Origin: Pseudomonas sp. GM18
GTDB taxonomy: Bacteria; Pseudomonadota; Gammaproteobacteria; Pseudomonadales; Pseudomonadaceae
Assembly (NCBI RefSeq): GCF_000282195.1
Contig: NZ_AKJT01000036.1
Span: 62,001-126,000, forward strand
DNA: 64,000 nt
Direction of reading: 5' to 3'
Positions 8,329-16,894 of this stretch are shown in pieces. Position numbers and translations under genes: made by a program. Numbering within the stretch: position 1 is the first letter of the stretch; each line of letters opens with the position of its first letter. The notes under the pieces were generated by a model. That model searched no databases. It saw only the letters and a list, made by a program, of their open reading frames with translations, and was not told the origin of the DNA.

Positions 8329-9336
8329 TCAGGCGGCACCAGGGACATTTGTTCCCATGCCCGACGGCAGGAACGGTCGAATTTCGTCGATTTCCGCAGC
8401 GCTAAGGCGCAACTCCAGGGCTGCAATCAGCCCGTCTACTTGTGCGCGATGGCGGGCCCCGACAATGGCGCCCGTCACGACCGGTTTGCGAAGTACCCAG
8501 GCGATGGCGACCGCCGCAGCGCTCACCCCGTGCCTTTCTCCAATGCGAGCCATGACGTCCACCAATGCCAGGTTCGCGCTCAAACGGGGCTCTTGGAAAT
8601 CAGCACTTCGAGCCTTGCGCCAATCGTCTTCGGGCAGTTGCGAGATGCGTTCGCGCGTCATGCTGCCGGAAAGTAGCCCTGATTGAAGCGTGGAATAGGC
8701 AAGAACACCCATCCCGGCCTGCTCACAGAATGGCAGAACGTCCTTCTCGATATCCCGCATCAAGGCCGAGTACGGCGGCTGGAGCGAAACGATCTGTGTC
8801 ACCGCCTGCGCCCGCTTGAGTTGAGCGACATCGAAATTCGACACACCGATAGCGCGAATCTTTCCTTGATCGCGTGCGGCGGCCAAAGCCGAAAGCGCCA
8901 TTTCAATGCCTTCACTGCTGGCGTCAGCAGGAAAAGCAGGCCAGTGGATCTGATAAAGATCGATGGTCTCGACTTGAAGTCGGCGCAAGCTTGCGTCGAT
9001 CTCGGCAAGCAAGGATTGAGGGGTCAGTGAATGTGAAATCTTCTTCGTGACCGGGTCCCAGACCAAACTGCCTTTGGTGAACACCAAAGGACGCCGTGAA
9101 GCCGGCACCCGCCGCAGCAATTGCCCCACCAATTGCTCTGCATGGCCCAAGCCATAAACCGCAGCGGTATCAATCCAGTTCACGCCGCGTTCGACGGCAT
9201 ATTCAAGTGCGCCCAGGCTGTCCTTGTCATCCTGCGTTCCCCAACTGTACTCCCAGCCGGTGCCGGCGATTGCCCATGTCCCCAGGCCAATGGGCGAAAT
9301 CAGAAAATCCGACGATCCAAGACGATTCTGTTGCAT
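8329..9336 (-). CDS. aldo/keto reductase
   Basis: A 335-residue NAD(P)H-dependent aldehyde/ketone reductase. The start is placed at ATG 9336, with GAGAGG upstream, because the protein then begins MQQNRLGSSDFLISPIGLG, the normal start of the first beta strand; an in-frame ATG further upstream at 9426 is less likely. The catalytic tetrad is visible: Asp and Tyr in WIDTAAVYG, Lys in FTKGS and His in QIHWP. A 9-bp inverted repeat (8309-8317 with 8332-8340) surrounds the stop codon. It is divergent from the LysR gene at 9429. Confidence 0.88.
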   Translation of the reverse strand: MQQNRLGSSDFLISPIGLGTWAIAGTGWEYSWGTQDDKDSLGALEYAVERGVNWIDTAAVYGLGHAEQLVGQLLRRVPASRRPLVFTKGSLVWDPVTKKISHSLTPQSLLAEIDASLRRLQVETIDLYQIHWPAFPADASSEGIEMALSALAAARDQGKIRAIGVSNFDVAQLKRAQAVTQIVSLQPPYSALMRDIEKDVLPFCEQAGMGVLAYSTLQSGLLSGSMTRERISQLPEDDWRKARSADFQEPRLSANLALVDVMARIGERHGVSAAAVAIAWVLRKPVVTGAIVGARHRAQVDGLIAALELRLSAAEIDEIRPFLPSGMGTNVPGAA

Positions 9337-9385
9337 AGCGACCTCTCCACGAATGATGGAGGAAGTATCCGGCAGAGGTCTCATG

Positions 9386-9405
9386 ACGATAAGATAGGTA
9401 ATCGT
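9386..9405. promoter_or_regulatory. dyad in the reductase/LysR divergent region
   Basis: ACGAT-N10-ATCGT lies in the 92-base gap between the divergent reductase and LysR genes. This is the usual place and form of a LysR-type recognition site, though it does not show the exact T-N11-A spacing. Confidence 0.45.
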
Positions 9406-9428
9406 ATTTGAACTACTGAACAACACTC

Positions 9429-10331
9429 ATGAGTTATCACCCCGATCTCTCTGAGCTCGACGCCTTTGCCGCCGTCGCTCGCCATCGCAGCTTTCGCAAG
9501 GCCGCCGACGAACGTGGCGTTTCGGCTTCCGCGTTGAGTCACGCAATGCGAGCGTTGGAAGCACGTTTGGGCATCAGACTGCTGAACCGAACCACTCGTA
9601 GCGTGACCCCGACGGAGGCCGGCCAGCAGCTATTGGCGACGCTGGTCCCTAGCCTGCACCAGGTTAACGATGCATTGGCGCAATTGACCTCGATGCAGGA
9701 AGTGCCCGCTGGCAAACTTCGCCTCAACGTGGCGCGTCCGGCGGCTCGCATCGTGTTTGCAAAAGTGCTCGCGCCCTTCGTGGCCAGGTATCCACGTATT
9801 CAGTTGGACCTGATCACCGATGATGGATTGACCGATATCGTGAATGAGGGGTTTGACGCTGGAGTCCGCTTTGGTGAAAGCCTGGCCGGTGACATGATCG
9901 CAGTCCCTGTCGGCGCACCTCAATCGTTCGTGACCGTTGCTGCGGACGCCTATCTGGCCGCGAAGGGAACCGCACACGTCCCCCGCGACTTGCTCGATCA
10001 TGCGTGCATTGCCAGGCGTTTTCCCAGTGGCAAACTTTACGCCTGGGAGTATCAAGCCGACGGTCAACCGATACGGTTGTCCATCACCGGCCCGCTGATT
10101 CTGGAAGACGATGCGTTGATGATCCAGGCGGCGAAAGATGGCGCTGGTATTGCCTATGTCTACGAGGAGCTGGCGCGCGACGATATCCGGAACGGGCATC
10201 TCAGAGAAATACTCCAGGAGTGGAAGGCACCGCCCAGCCGATTCTTTCTTTATTATTCCAGCCGGCGCCATGTGCCACCGGCCTTGAAAGCGCTCATCGA
10301 ATTTATCAGAGCGAGTGACTTGCGAGCCTGA
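9429..10331 (+). CDS. LysR family transcriptional regulator, divergent to aldo/keto reductase
   Basis: A 300-residue LysR-type regulator of the common length. The winged helix-turn-helix at about 9-66 includes FRKAADERGVSASALSHAMR and NRTTRSVTPTEAG; the C-terminal substrate-binding domain follows. Sequence around RSVTPTEAGQQLL and PAARIVFAK resembles the CrgA/aldehyde-responsive subgroup that often controls an adjacent reductase. It likely regulates the divergent aldo/keto reductase. It ends 13 bases before the convergent azlD stop. Confidence 0.88.
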   Translation: MSYHPDLSELDAFAAVARHRSFRKAADERGVSASALSHAMRALEARLGIRLLNRTTRSVTPTEAGQQLLATLVPSLHQVNDALAQLTSMQEVPAGKLRLNVARPAARIVFAKVLAPFVARYPRIQLDLITDDGLTDIVNEGFDAGVRFGESLAGDMIAVPVGAPQSFVTVAADAYLAAKGTAHVPRDLLDHACIARRFPSGKLYAWEYQADGQPIRLSITGPLILEDDALMIQAAKDGAGIAYVYEELARDDIRNGHLREILQEWKAPPSRFFLYYSSRRHVPPALKALIEFIRASDLRA

Positions 10332-10344
10332 TTTCCAGGCTGCA

Positions 10345-10671
10345 TTACGAACCGATAAACTTGAATACCCACAACACTCCCATACCGACTGCCAGCGTCA
10401 GGACAGTATTTCGTGTTTTCCAAGCGACCCAGGCAGCAATAATGGCTGCAGGTATCTGGGGGTTATCGAGCACGAATTCACCTTGCCCGTTGGGGTACAC
10501 CACGGCGGGTAGCACAAGGGCCGCCAGCACACTCGCCGGTACGTAAACCAAGGCTCGACTGAGCAACGCCGGGATGCGCAACCGGCCATACAGTTCGACA
10601 AAGGAAAGACGCATGGCGAACGTTCCCAAGCCAACCGCCAGGAACATCCCCCACAAGGATAAATCGCTCAT
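10345..10671 (-). CDS. azlD: AzlD family branched-chain amino acid export subunit
   Basis: A 108-residue membrane protein with four predicted hydrophobic segments (about 6-20, 38-58, 70-85, 90-105) and the AzlD pattern GLGTFAMRLSF. AzlD is the small partner of AzlC in export of branched-chain amino acids and similar compounds across the inner membrane. Its start overlaps the azlC stop by four bases (ATGA), showing translational coupling. Confidence 0.85.
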   Translation of the reverse strand: MSDLSLWGMFLAVGLGTFAMRLSFVELYGRLRIPALLSRALVYVPASVLAALVLPAVVYPNGQGEFVLDNPQIPAAIIAAWVAWKTRNTVLTLAVGMGVLWVFKFIGS

Positions 10672-11408
10672 CGTGCCTCCCTCTCGACGTCATTGCTCAG
10701 CGCATTGCTCAACGGGCGCTTGCGCAGACTCTCGATCAACACACCCGCCACAACGCCACCTATGGAAGCTGTTACCAGACCAAGGTTGTAGGGCATATTG
10801 ACCGCAAACACCGCGAGCAGCCCACCGACCAGGGCGGCGCCCAGACTCGCCGCGCCACGAATGCCGGGAACCAGCAGCGCCAGAAAAGAAAGAGGGATGG
10901 CAAAGCCTAATGACCAGGTCTCGGGGATGCTGGCTCCGAGGTAGATACCCGCCAATACCGATAATTGCCAGGACAACCACATGGCAACAGCCGTGCCGGC
11001 ATAGAAGTGGTGTGCGAATTGCCCAAGTTCACCTGAGGAAAACTTGAGGCTGCACAGCGCATAGGACTGGTCAGAAAGCAGGTAGGACACGGGCCACGTC
11101 CAGCGCCGGGGCAACTGGTGCATATGAGGGGCCAGCGAAGCGCTGTACATGATAAAGCGCAAGTTGATGACCAGGGCAGTGACCACAATCGCCAGCGGCA
11201 CAACACCGCCCTGTAGCAATTGGAGTGCGACCATCTGGGCGGATCCAGAGTAGAACAGCAGCGTCATGCCGATGGTCGTGCCAGGCGACATGCCCATTTT
11301 GATAGCCATGACCCCCGTCACCAGGCCGAATGGAATGACGCCGGGAGTCAATGGCATGAGCGCCCGGACACCTTGCATGAACGCTTGCCTTCCTATTTGG
11401 TACGGCAT
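10668..11408 (-). CDS. azlC: AzlC family branched-chain amino acid export permease
   Basis: A 246-residue multi-spanning inner membrane protein. The N-terminal region GVRALMPLTPGVIPFGLVTG and the FYSGSAQMVALQL segment are the AzlC signature. It forms an exporter with AzlD encoded directly downstream. The ATG at 11408 has AGGAG. A LysR gene is divergent at 11521, and may control the pair; the 112-base gap is enough for a shared control region. Confidence 0.86.
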   Translation of the reverse strand: MPYQIGRQAFMQGVRALMPLTPGVIPFGLVTGVMAIKMGMSPGTTIGMTLLFYSGSAQMVALQLLQGGVVPLAIVVTALVINLRFIMYSASLAPHMHQLPRRWTWPVSYLLSDQSYALCSLKFSSGELGQFAHHFYAGTAVAMWLSWQLSVLAGIYLGASIPETWSLGFAIPLSFLALLVPGIRGAASLGAALVGGLLAVFAVNMPYNLGLVTASIGGVVAGVLIESLRKRPLSNALSNDVEREAR

Positions 11409-11520
11409 CTCGTCTCCTTATTTTACCCAGTGGTGCGCAGCGCATCGCGCGGTAGAGTGTGGACCCGGGACCCGATGGGCAAAACCGACTTTTTTTCCGG
11501 GAAAACAGGTAATTTTTGTT

Positions 11521-12474
11521 ATGGCTAAAAGCTCCCAGCCTGATCAGTCCCTGATCGCAATGCCGTCGTTCAAGGCCATGAGATCGTTCGTGGCAGCCGC
11601 CAAGTATCGGAACTTTACCCGGGCCGCCGAAGCGCTATGCGTCACTCAGGCGGCGATCAGTCGGCAGATACGCGAGCTTGAAACCTATTTGGGTACAGAG
11701 TTGTTCACGCGTACAGGGCGGGAGGTCAGGCTGACAGCCTCGGGAGCAGCACTCTTCGATGCTGCACAGCTGTCGCTGCTCAACATATTTCAGGCAACTG
11801 AAAGAATTCGCCGAGAAAAAAGCGATAAGCGCACGCTGACACTCTGCTGCTCACCCGCGCTATCGGCTCTTTGGCTGTCGCACAGACTGAAAGACTTCTT
11901 CAGCGCCAATCCTGATGTCGACCTGAACGTCATCACCACTCAACATTTTCTGGTCATGGAGCCTGGTGTAAATCCCGATATCTTCATGACCAAAACGTTT
12001 GATCTTCGCCCCGGCTACCTGCGCATACCGCTGTTTCATGAAGTCGTCTATCCCGTGTGCACACCTCAGTATCTGGAAGCTCACCCTGAACTGAGCACGT
12101 TGGAGGGCATGCGAAACAGCGTACTGCTGGATCTGAACCCTTACGGCCGTTCCCAGCTGTCAGAGCAGGTCGACTGGAACGTGTGGTTCGCTTTCCAGTC
12201 GCACGATTTGCAAATCCCGACCTCGGAAAGCCCGCATTACTTCAGTAGCAATGACTACAGCCTGCTCATGCAAATGGCGCTGGATGATCAAGGGGTCGCT
12301 CTGGGCTGGGATCATCTGGTCAGCCATTTTGTGCAGCTGGGGCGCCTGGTTCGGCCCGTATCGGAGGAACTGGTTCTCAGGGAAGCGGTTCATTACCTGA
12401 TGATCAATGAGAACAAGGCCGATGATCCAGCGTGTTGCCGCCTGAAGGATTGGCTGATCGCTCAATTCAAGTAA
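11521..12474 (+). CDS. LysR family transcriptional regulator (GcvA-like)
   Basis: A 317-residue LysR-type protein beginning at ATG 11521 (MAKSSQPDQS). Upstream in-frame ATG codons exist but would run into azlC and the shared control region. The helix-turn-helix includes FTRAAEALCVTQAAISRQIRELE, the pattern of the GcvA/AmpR subgroup. Two readings of its target are possible: the divergent azlCD genes or the pchB-like gene that follows 59 bases downstream on the same strand. Confidence 0.86.
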   Translation: MAKSSQPDQSLIAMPSFKAMRSFVAAAKYRNFTRAAEALCVTQAAISRQIRELETYLGTELFTRTGREVRLTASGAALFDAAQLSLLNIFQATERIRREKSDKRTLTLCCSPALSALWLSHRLKDFFSANPDVDLNVITTQHFLVMEPGVNPDIFMTKTFDLRPGYLRIPLFHEVVYPVCTPQYLEAHPELSTLEGMRNSVLLDLNPYGRSQLSEQVDWNVWFAFQSHDLQIPTSESPHYFSSNDYSLLMQMALDDQGVALGWDHLVSHFVQLGRLVRPVSEELVLREAVHYLMINENKADDPACCRLKDWLIAQFK

Positions 12475-12533
12475 GGAAAACAGCAAGCGGCACGATTTAA
12501 TTCACGATTTTTTCAACAAACGGAGTCACCTAC

Positions 12534-12854
12534 ATGGAAGTCATCAATCAGTTGCAGCCCGCAGAGTGTGCAGGCATGGAAGATATCCGACGCGAAATCG
12601 ATGCCCTTGATCAAGCCGTTATCAAGCTGTTGGGCAAGCGTTTTCACTACGTGCTGGCCGCCTCGAAGTTCAAGACCTCGGTGACTTCGGTGCGCGCGCC
12701 GGAGCGTTTCAAGGCCATGCTGGCAACACGACGCGAATGGGCCGAAGCCGAGGGCCTGAGCCCGGATGCCATCGAGAAGATGTACAGCGATCTGGTGAAC
12801 CACTTCATTGCCGAAGAGATGAAACACTGGGCGGCTCATCGATCCGAAGCCTGA
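12534..12854 (+). CDS. chorismate mutase type II / isochorismate-pyruvate lyase (PchB-like)
   Basis: A 106-residue all-helical AroQ-fold protein. IRREIDALDQAVIKLLGKRFHYV at the start and RAPERFKAMLATRREWAE in the centre match PchB, which removes pyruvate from isochorismate to give salicylate and has weak chorismate mutase activity. No isochorismate synthase (pchA) or salicylate-activating gene is next to it, so its physiological reaction is open. The start has CGGAG a few bases upstream. Confidence 0.75.
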   Translation: MEVINQLQPAECAGMEDIRREIDALDQAVIKLLGKRFHYVLAASKFKTSVTSVRAPERFKAMLATRREWAEAEGLSPDAIEKMYSDLVNHFIAEEMKHWAAHRSEA

Positions 12855-12883
12855 CGCTAGTGACCCGCAAGGAAAGCGACCTT

Positions 12884-13399
12884 ATGAAACCCGTCAGAAT
12901 TCGTACCCTGGAAAGTACCGATGCCGAGGCGTTGCTGACATTCGAAGTGGACAACCGCGAATGGTTCGAGCGCCACATTGACCCGCGCGGTTCTGCTTTT
13001 TACTCAGTGCAGGGCGTCACCGACCACATTGCGGCTTATTTAGCTGATTTTGCCGCCGGAACCTGGCACCCATTCGTCATCGAAGATGACGGCGGAAACA
13101 TAGTGGGTCGGGCGAACCTCAAAGGCATCGACATGTCCGAGCAGTCGGCAGAAGTCGGCTATCGGATTGCCCAAAGCGCCTGTGGACAGGGACTGGCAAC
13201 GCTGGCGGTGAGGCATCTGATCCAGCAGGCGCAGTTGCATTGGAACCTTAAACAACTGGTTGCCACCGTATACGCTGGAAATATCGGCTCGGCAAAAGTT
13301 CTCGAACGGTGTGGCTTCTTGATCGAACATGCGTCTCGGCAAGAAGGGACACGGAAAGAAGGGCCAGGGCACGAATATCGGTTTGGTCTTTCGATTTAG
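12884..13399 (+). CDS. GNAT family N-acetyltransferase (RimJ/RimL-like)
   Basis: A 171-residue GNAT protein. The acetyl-CoA binding segment QSACGQGLATLAVRHLI (motif A, Q/R-x-x-G-x-G/A) and the C-terminal NIGSAKVLERCGF, with the Asn typical of ribosomal-protein acetyltransferases, are visible. The start at ATG 12884 is preceded by AAGGAAAG. It begins 29 bases after the PchB-like gene and is probably co-transcribed. The acceptor is unknown: a protein N-terminus, an amino acid or a drug. Confidence 0.8.
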   Translation: MKPVRIRTLESTDAEALLTFEVDNREWFERHIDPRGSAFYSVQGVTDHIAAYLADFAAGTWHPFVIEDDGGNIVGRANLKGIDMSEQSAEVGYRIAQSACGQGLATLAVRHLIQQAQLHWNLKQLVATVYAGNIGSAKVLERCGFLIEHASRQEGTRKEGPGHEYRFGLSI

Positions 13400-13430
13400 C
13401 TGAGTGAGTGTCCATCGACACCGGAACTTC

Positions 13431-14387
13431 TCATGCTGATTGTCTGCGCCAAGTGCCGGGTGACGTGCCGAACTGGCGTTTGAATGCGCGACTGAACGCG
13501 GCTTCGGACTCGTAGCCAACGGCAAAGCCAATTTGCGCCACATTGCCGCGACCTTCGCGCAGGTGTTGAGCCGCCACGTGCATACGCCAAAGCGTCAGGT
13601 ATTGCATCGGTGGCTGTCCGACCAATGCCGTGAATCGCTCCGCGAATACCGAGCGCGACATGCCCACTTCAAGAGCCAGGGCTTCTGCAGTCCAGCCTTC
13701 GGTTGGACGAGCATGGAGTAGCGCCAGTGCGCGCCCGACATGCGGGTCTCGCAAACCCGCCAGCCACCCGCGCCGCTCGGCGGGAAGGCTGGCGACATAC
13801 TGGCTGACGGCTTCGACGAATAGCAATTCGGACAGCTTGGCGATGACCGTTGTCGAGCCGACGCGTCCCGCCGCGATTTCACTCACAGCAAAACGGAAAG
13901 AGCTTTCGATCCAGGTGCCCGAAGCCGTCGCCCGCAGGTCCAGTTTCAATAAGGATGGCAGCGACGAAAGCAACGGACTGAAGGGTGTTTCAGAGCCGAG
14001 GAATCCGCACAATAACTGCGTGGCCTCGCCGCCCCCGCCGTACTTGATTCGTGAAATGCCGCCGACGTCTGGCGGCTGAATGACTTCCCTCGCCGGCATG
14101 GGCGCAATGCTCAGGTCACTGCCAAAAGAATGAGCGTCATTGCGAGGAAGCAGAACGAGTTCGCCTGCCCCTACGTCGAGGGTGGCACCACCGTCTATTC
14201 GTATTTGCATGTGCCCCGCGGCGACAAAATGCGACGCAATGATATGTCGAGGTGCCGCCAGGAACGGTTTGCAATCATCCGCCGAGATTCTGCCGTTGAT
14301 GCACCAGGGCGCAGTGAGTTCCGCCTCGAGGAAGACCCCTCCAGACAGCCTGATCACACGCAAGACATCAGAAAGCGCATCCAACAC
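13431..14387 (-). CDS. AraC family regulator with N-terminal cupin domain
   Basis: A 318-residue regulator: a cupin-type sensor domain (about 1-190, AraC_binding_2/cupin_6 style with HIIASHFVAAGH and GAGELVLLPRNDAHSFG) and two C-terminal AraC helix-turn-helix motifs (about 210-315, including VGMSRSVFAERFTALVG and IGFAVGYESEAAFSRAFKR). The start is GTG 14387 with GAGGAC upstream. It is divergent from the diiron-protein gene at 14563, and probably controls it. Confidence 0.85.
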   Translation of the reverse strand: MLDALSDVLRVIRLSGGVFLEAELTAPWCINGRISADDCKPFLAAPRHIIASHFVAAGHMQIRIDGGATLDVGAGELVLLPRNDAHSFGSDLSIAPMPAREVIQPPDVGGISRIKYGGGGEATQLLCGFLGSETPFSPLLSSLPSLLKLDLRATASGTWIESSFRFAVSEIAAGRVGSTTVIAKLSELLFVEAVSQYVASLPAERRGWLAGLRDPHVGRALALLHARPTEGWTAEALALEVGMSRSVFAERFTALVGQPPMQYLTLWRMHVAAQHLREGRGNVAQIGFAVGYESEAAFSRAFKRQFGTSPGTWRRQSA

Positions 14388-14562
14388 TTGCCTGTCCTCT
14401 TTTCCGGACTCCGGAGCAGGTATTCAGGCGCATCGGTCATTCACCGCCTGAACTGCGACGCCTAGATTAGCACCAACGCGGACTCAGAGATCGATGGTCG
14501 TTGGCTCCGACGTCAATCGTAATTGCCCCATTCCAACTCGACCAAGGCAGCAGGAGATCCAT

Positions 14563-15516
14563 ATGAACACCGTCGCTACCCTACCCAGCTCAGAGTCAGG
14601 CAACGCCGCCCGTTATGCTCAAATGGTCAGATCATCGAAAAAAACCGAATGGCAAATCGATCGCGATTTGATACAGGACCGGAGTTTCGACTTCTCGCGC
14701 AAATTCTTGCCCGATGGACTATCGCAGATCGACCGCCTGACCTTTCTCGCCGAGACCGAGGCACGCCTGCTCAGTCAGATTCAGGGCCGAACCTATGCGT
14801 ATATCTTTGGCCTGGTCGAGCGCTTTATCAGTGCCAAAATGCTCGATCAAGGTCGAGCCCATGTATTTGACGATCAGCTCGCACTCGAAGCGCTGGTGCG
14901 CTTTTCCAACGACGAGATCAAGCACCAGGAGTTATTCCGGCGCATGGAGACGATGATTGGTTCGCAATTGCCAGCGGGATATCGTCAAGTGGCCGATCCA
15001 AACGATGTGGCGCGTGCGGTTCTTGCAGCCAGCACGTGGTCGGTGCTGGCGCTGACCTGTCATATCGAGCTGTTTGTTCAGGCGCACTACACACAGAGCA
15101 TCGCACCGCGCGAGGAGTTGTGCCCCCTGTTCAAGGATGTCTTCAAATTTCACTGGAAGGATGAAAGCCGGCACGTCGTACTCGATGAGCTGGAGTGGAA
15201 GGCGGAGCATGCGAAACTCTCGCCAGCCGAGTGTGACCAGGCAGTGAACGATCTGATTGCGCTGGTGGCGGCCGTCGACGCAATCCTGCAGGCACAATCG
15301 GCATCCGATGCCGACTACTTTATTCGAAGTGCCTCAAGACCGTTCAGTGTCGATGAGACAGCGCAAATCCATGCCTGCATTCTGAGCGCCTACCGCTGGC
15401 AGTACATTATCTCGGGCGTGCAGCATCCACACTTTGGCCGGCTGCTGACGCACATGACAACGCCAGCACAGATGTCCAGGGTTCAGACCGCACTGGCACC
15501 CATCATGAGCAATTGA
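14563..15516 (+). CDS. ferritin-like diiron protein of unknown function
   Basis: A 317-residue soluble protein with the full ligand set of a carboxylate-bridged diiron site: E86 in LVERF, E118/H121 in NDEIKHQE, E169 in CHIELF and E201/H204 in KDESRH. The E, ExxH, E, ExxH order is that of ferritin-like oxidases and oxygenases. The start ATG 14563 has AGGAGA and removes an unlikely 23-residue extension. A MAPEG-type membrane protein gene follows 81 bases later. It could be an oxygenase or hydroxylase acting on a small molecule or fatty acyl group; the substrate is unknown. Confidence 0.65.
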   Translation: MNTVATLPSSESGNAARYAQMVRSSKKTEWQIDRDLIQDRSFDFSRKFLPDGLSQIDRLTFLAETEARLLSQIQGRTYAYIFGLVERFISAKMLDQGRAHVFDDQLALEALVRFSNDEIKHQELFRRMETMIGSQLPAGYRQVADPNDVARAVLAASTWSVLALTCHIELFVQAHYTQSIAPREELCPLFKDVFKFHWKDESRHVVLDELEWKAEHAKLSPAECDQAVNDLIALVAAVDAILQAQSASDADYFIRSASRPFSVDETAQIHACILSAYRWQYIISGVQHPHFGRLLTHMTTPAQMSRVQTALAPIMSN

Positions 15517-15597
15517 TCGACAGCGCGCGACCGACCGTTTGTCGGCCGCGCGGCTGTGGCATGACGTGCTGAAAATGATTGATTGAGGATGGCAGCC

Positions 15598-16020
15598 ATG
15601 ACGATACCGATGTGGATGTTGCTTGGATTTGCGACCTGGACCTTGCTGCTCTTGATGGCAACCGTCGGGGTGTATCGCTGGGTCGGCATCCTCTTCTCAA
15701 ATGTTCCGATTGCCTCTTTCCGAAGCGATCAGCTCGAAGGCGAGGACTGGTATCGGCGCGGGACAAGAGCACACGCCAACTGCGTGGAAAACCTGCCTGT
15801 CTTTGGCGTCATCGTGTTGGTGATTTCAGCCCTTGGTGTCGACGGCCCTGCAGTGAACTACTTGTCCATATGCGTCCTGATCGCTCGCGTGTGCCAGTCT
15901 CTGGTTCACGTATCCCATGTGCAAACCGATACGTTCGTAGCGGTTCGGTTTACCTTCTTTTGCGTTCAGTTGGTCTGTTTTCTCGCGCTCATTGTCATCG
16001 CTGCCTGTTACGGCGCATGA
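15598..16020 (+). CDS. MAPEG family membrane protein
   Basis: A 140-residue protein with four hydrophobic segments, the pattern of MAPEG proteins. The conserved part RGTRAHANCVENLPVF at about 55-70 matches the family signature (R-x-x-x-A-x-x-N-x-x-E). MAPEG members are inner-membrane glutathione transferases or related. The start is set at ATG 15598 because GAGGA lies nine bases before it; TTG 15583 and ATG 15589 are alternatives. It probably shares an operon with the diiron protein. Confidence 0.75.
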   Translation: MTIPMWMLLGFATWTLLLLMATVGVYRWVGILFSNVPIASFRSDQLEGEDWYRRGTRAHANCVENLPVFGVIVLVISALGVDGPAVNYLSICVLIARVCQSLVHVSHVQTDTFVAVRFTFFCVQLVCFLALIVIAACYGA

Positions 16021-16153
16021 ATACGCAAATAGAGGGATAAATCCGGGCCAAGGCAACAAACAGTGGCCGCAGCGGTCATACGCGTGGTTGGACGCCGGGT
16101 GCGAGCTACCAGAAGCATCTCCTGCCGACCGCCACTACCTCTGGGAGAACCAA

Positions 16154-16777
16154 TTGTCAGCTGTCTTTTTACGTCAAGTTTTCCGGCTATCGGTACTGCT
16201 CTTTTCCGTTGGCACTTCGTTTTCTGTTTACGCCTGCCCAGCAGGGCAGTACGAAGCCTGCGTGGTCACTTGTTTTTGTGCTCCAGGCTCCAAAGAGGAA
16301 ATGGGGCCGATCTTTGAAAGCATGAACAAAATGGCTTCCACTGGATTACAGAGTTGGATTGTGCAATCGCGCAACACCGCGGCAACTGGCGATATTCGGA
16401 CAATCCCGCTGAATATCCGAGCCCAACTCGAACCCTACTATGACATTCAAGTGCTTGATTCGGCTCGCTACAAGGTAGGCGATGATGAGGAGCTTAACGC
16501 CGCAAACACCATGCTGCAGAATCCCGATGTCACTGCAGTCACCCTTATAGACATCATCGTCTTTCGCAGTCCCGACGATGCACTTAACAATGTCGCGCTG
16601 TGGGCGCATGAACTGAAGCACGTGCAGCAGTACCAGCAATGGGGTGTTCGGGAGTTTTCTACTCGCTATGCCCGTGATTACACAACCGTCGAGGCGCCTG
16701 CTTACGAGATTCAAGCCAAGGTAGCCAGAGCGCTAAGAGCCAGCGTGGCCCAGTCAGAACCGCCTCGACATCCTTAA
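16154..16777 (+). CDS. exported DUF4157-like protein with HExxH motif
   Basis: Proposed start TTG 16154, five bases after GGGAGA, gives 207 residues. It then begins with a signal sequence (about 1-27, ending SFSVYA) and a Cys-rich start of the mature protein (four cysteines in CPAGQYEACVVTCFC). The central HELKHVQQY is an HExxH zinc-metalloprotease-like motif of the kind found in DUF4157 proteins. The alternative ATG at 15992 would overlap the MAPEG gene and place the signal sequence internally. Activity is unproven; many DUF4157 proteins have no shown proteolysis. Confidence 0.6.
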   Translation: MSAVFLRQVFRLSVLLFSVGTSFSVYACPAGQYEACVVTCFCAPGSKEEMGPIFESMNKMASTGLQSWIVQSRNTAATGDIRTIPLNIRAQLEPYYDIQVLDSARYKVGDDEELNAANTMLQNPDVTAVTLIDIIVFRSPDDALNNVALWAHELKHVQQYQQWGVREFSTRYARDYTTVEAPAYEIQAKVARALRASVAQSEPPRHP

Positions 16778-16894
16778 TGTTCAAAGGGTTAGGCGTTTGC
16801 TCCATAAATGGATCAGTCAAATCCAAAAAACCATATTTATCCCAAAAACAATAGAGCGGATGATGCGCCTCCAGCCATTTATGTGAGAGCCATC

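Noticed and set aside
11266..12474. Longer start for the second LysR protein
   Set aside because: It would extend through the divergent control region into azlC; ATG 11521 precedes the normal helix-turn-helix start.
15992..16777. ATG start for the DUF4157-like protein within the MAPEG gene
   Set aside because: It places the signal sequence 54 residues inside the protein; the TTG at 16154 with GGGAGA fits better.
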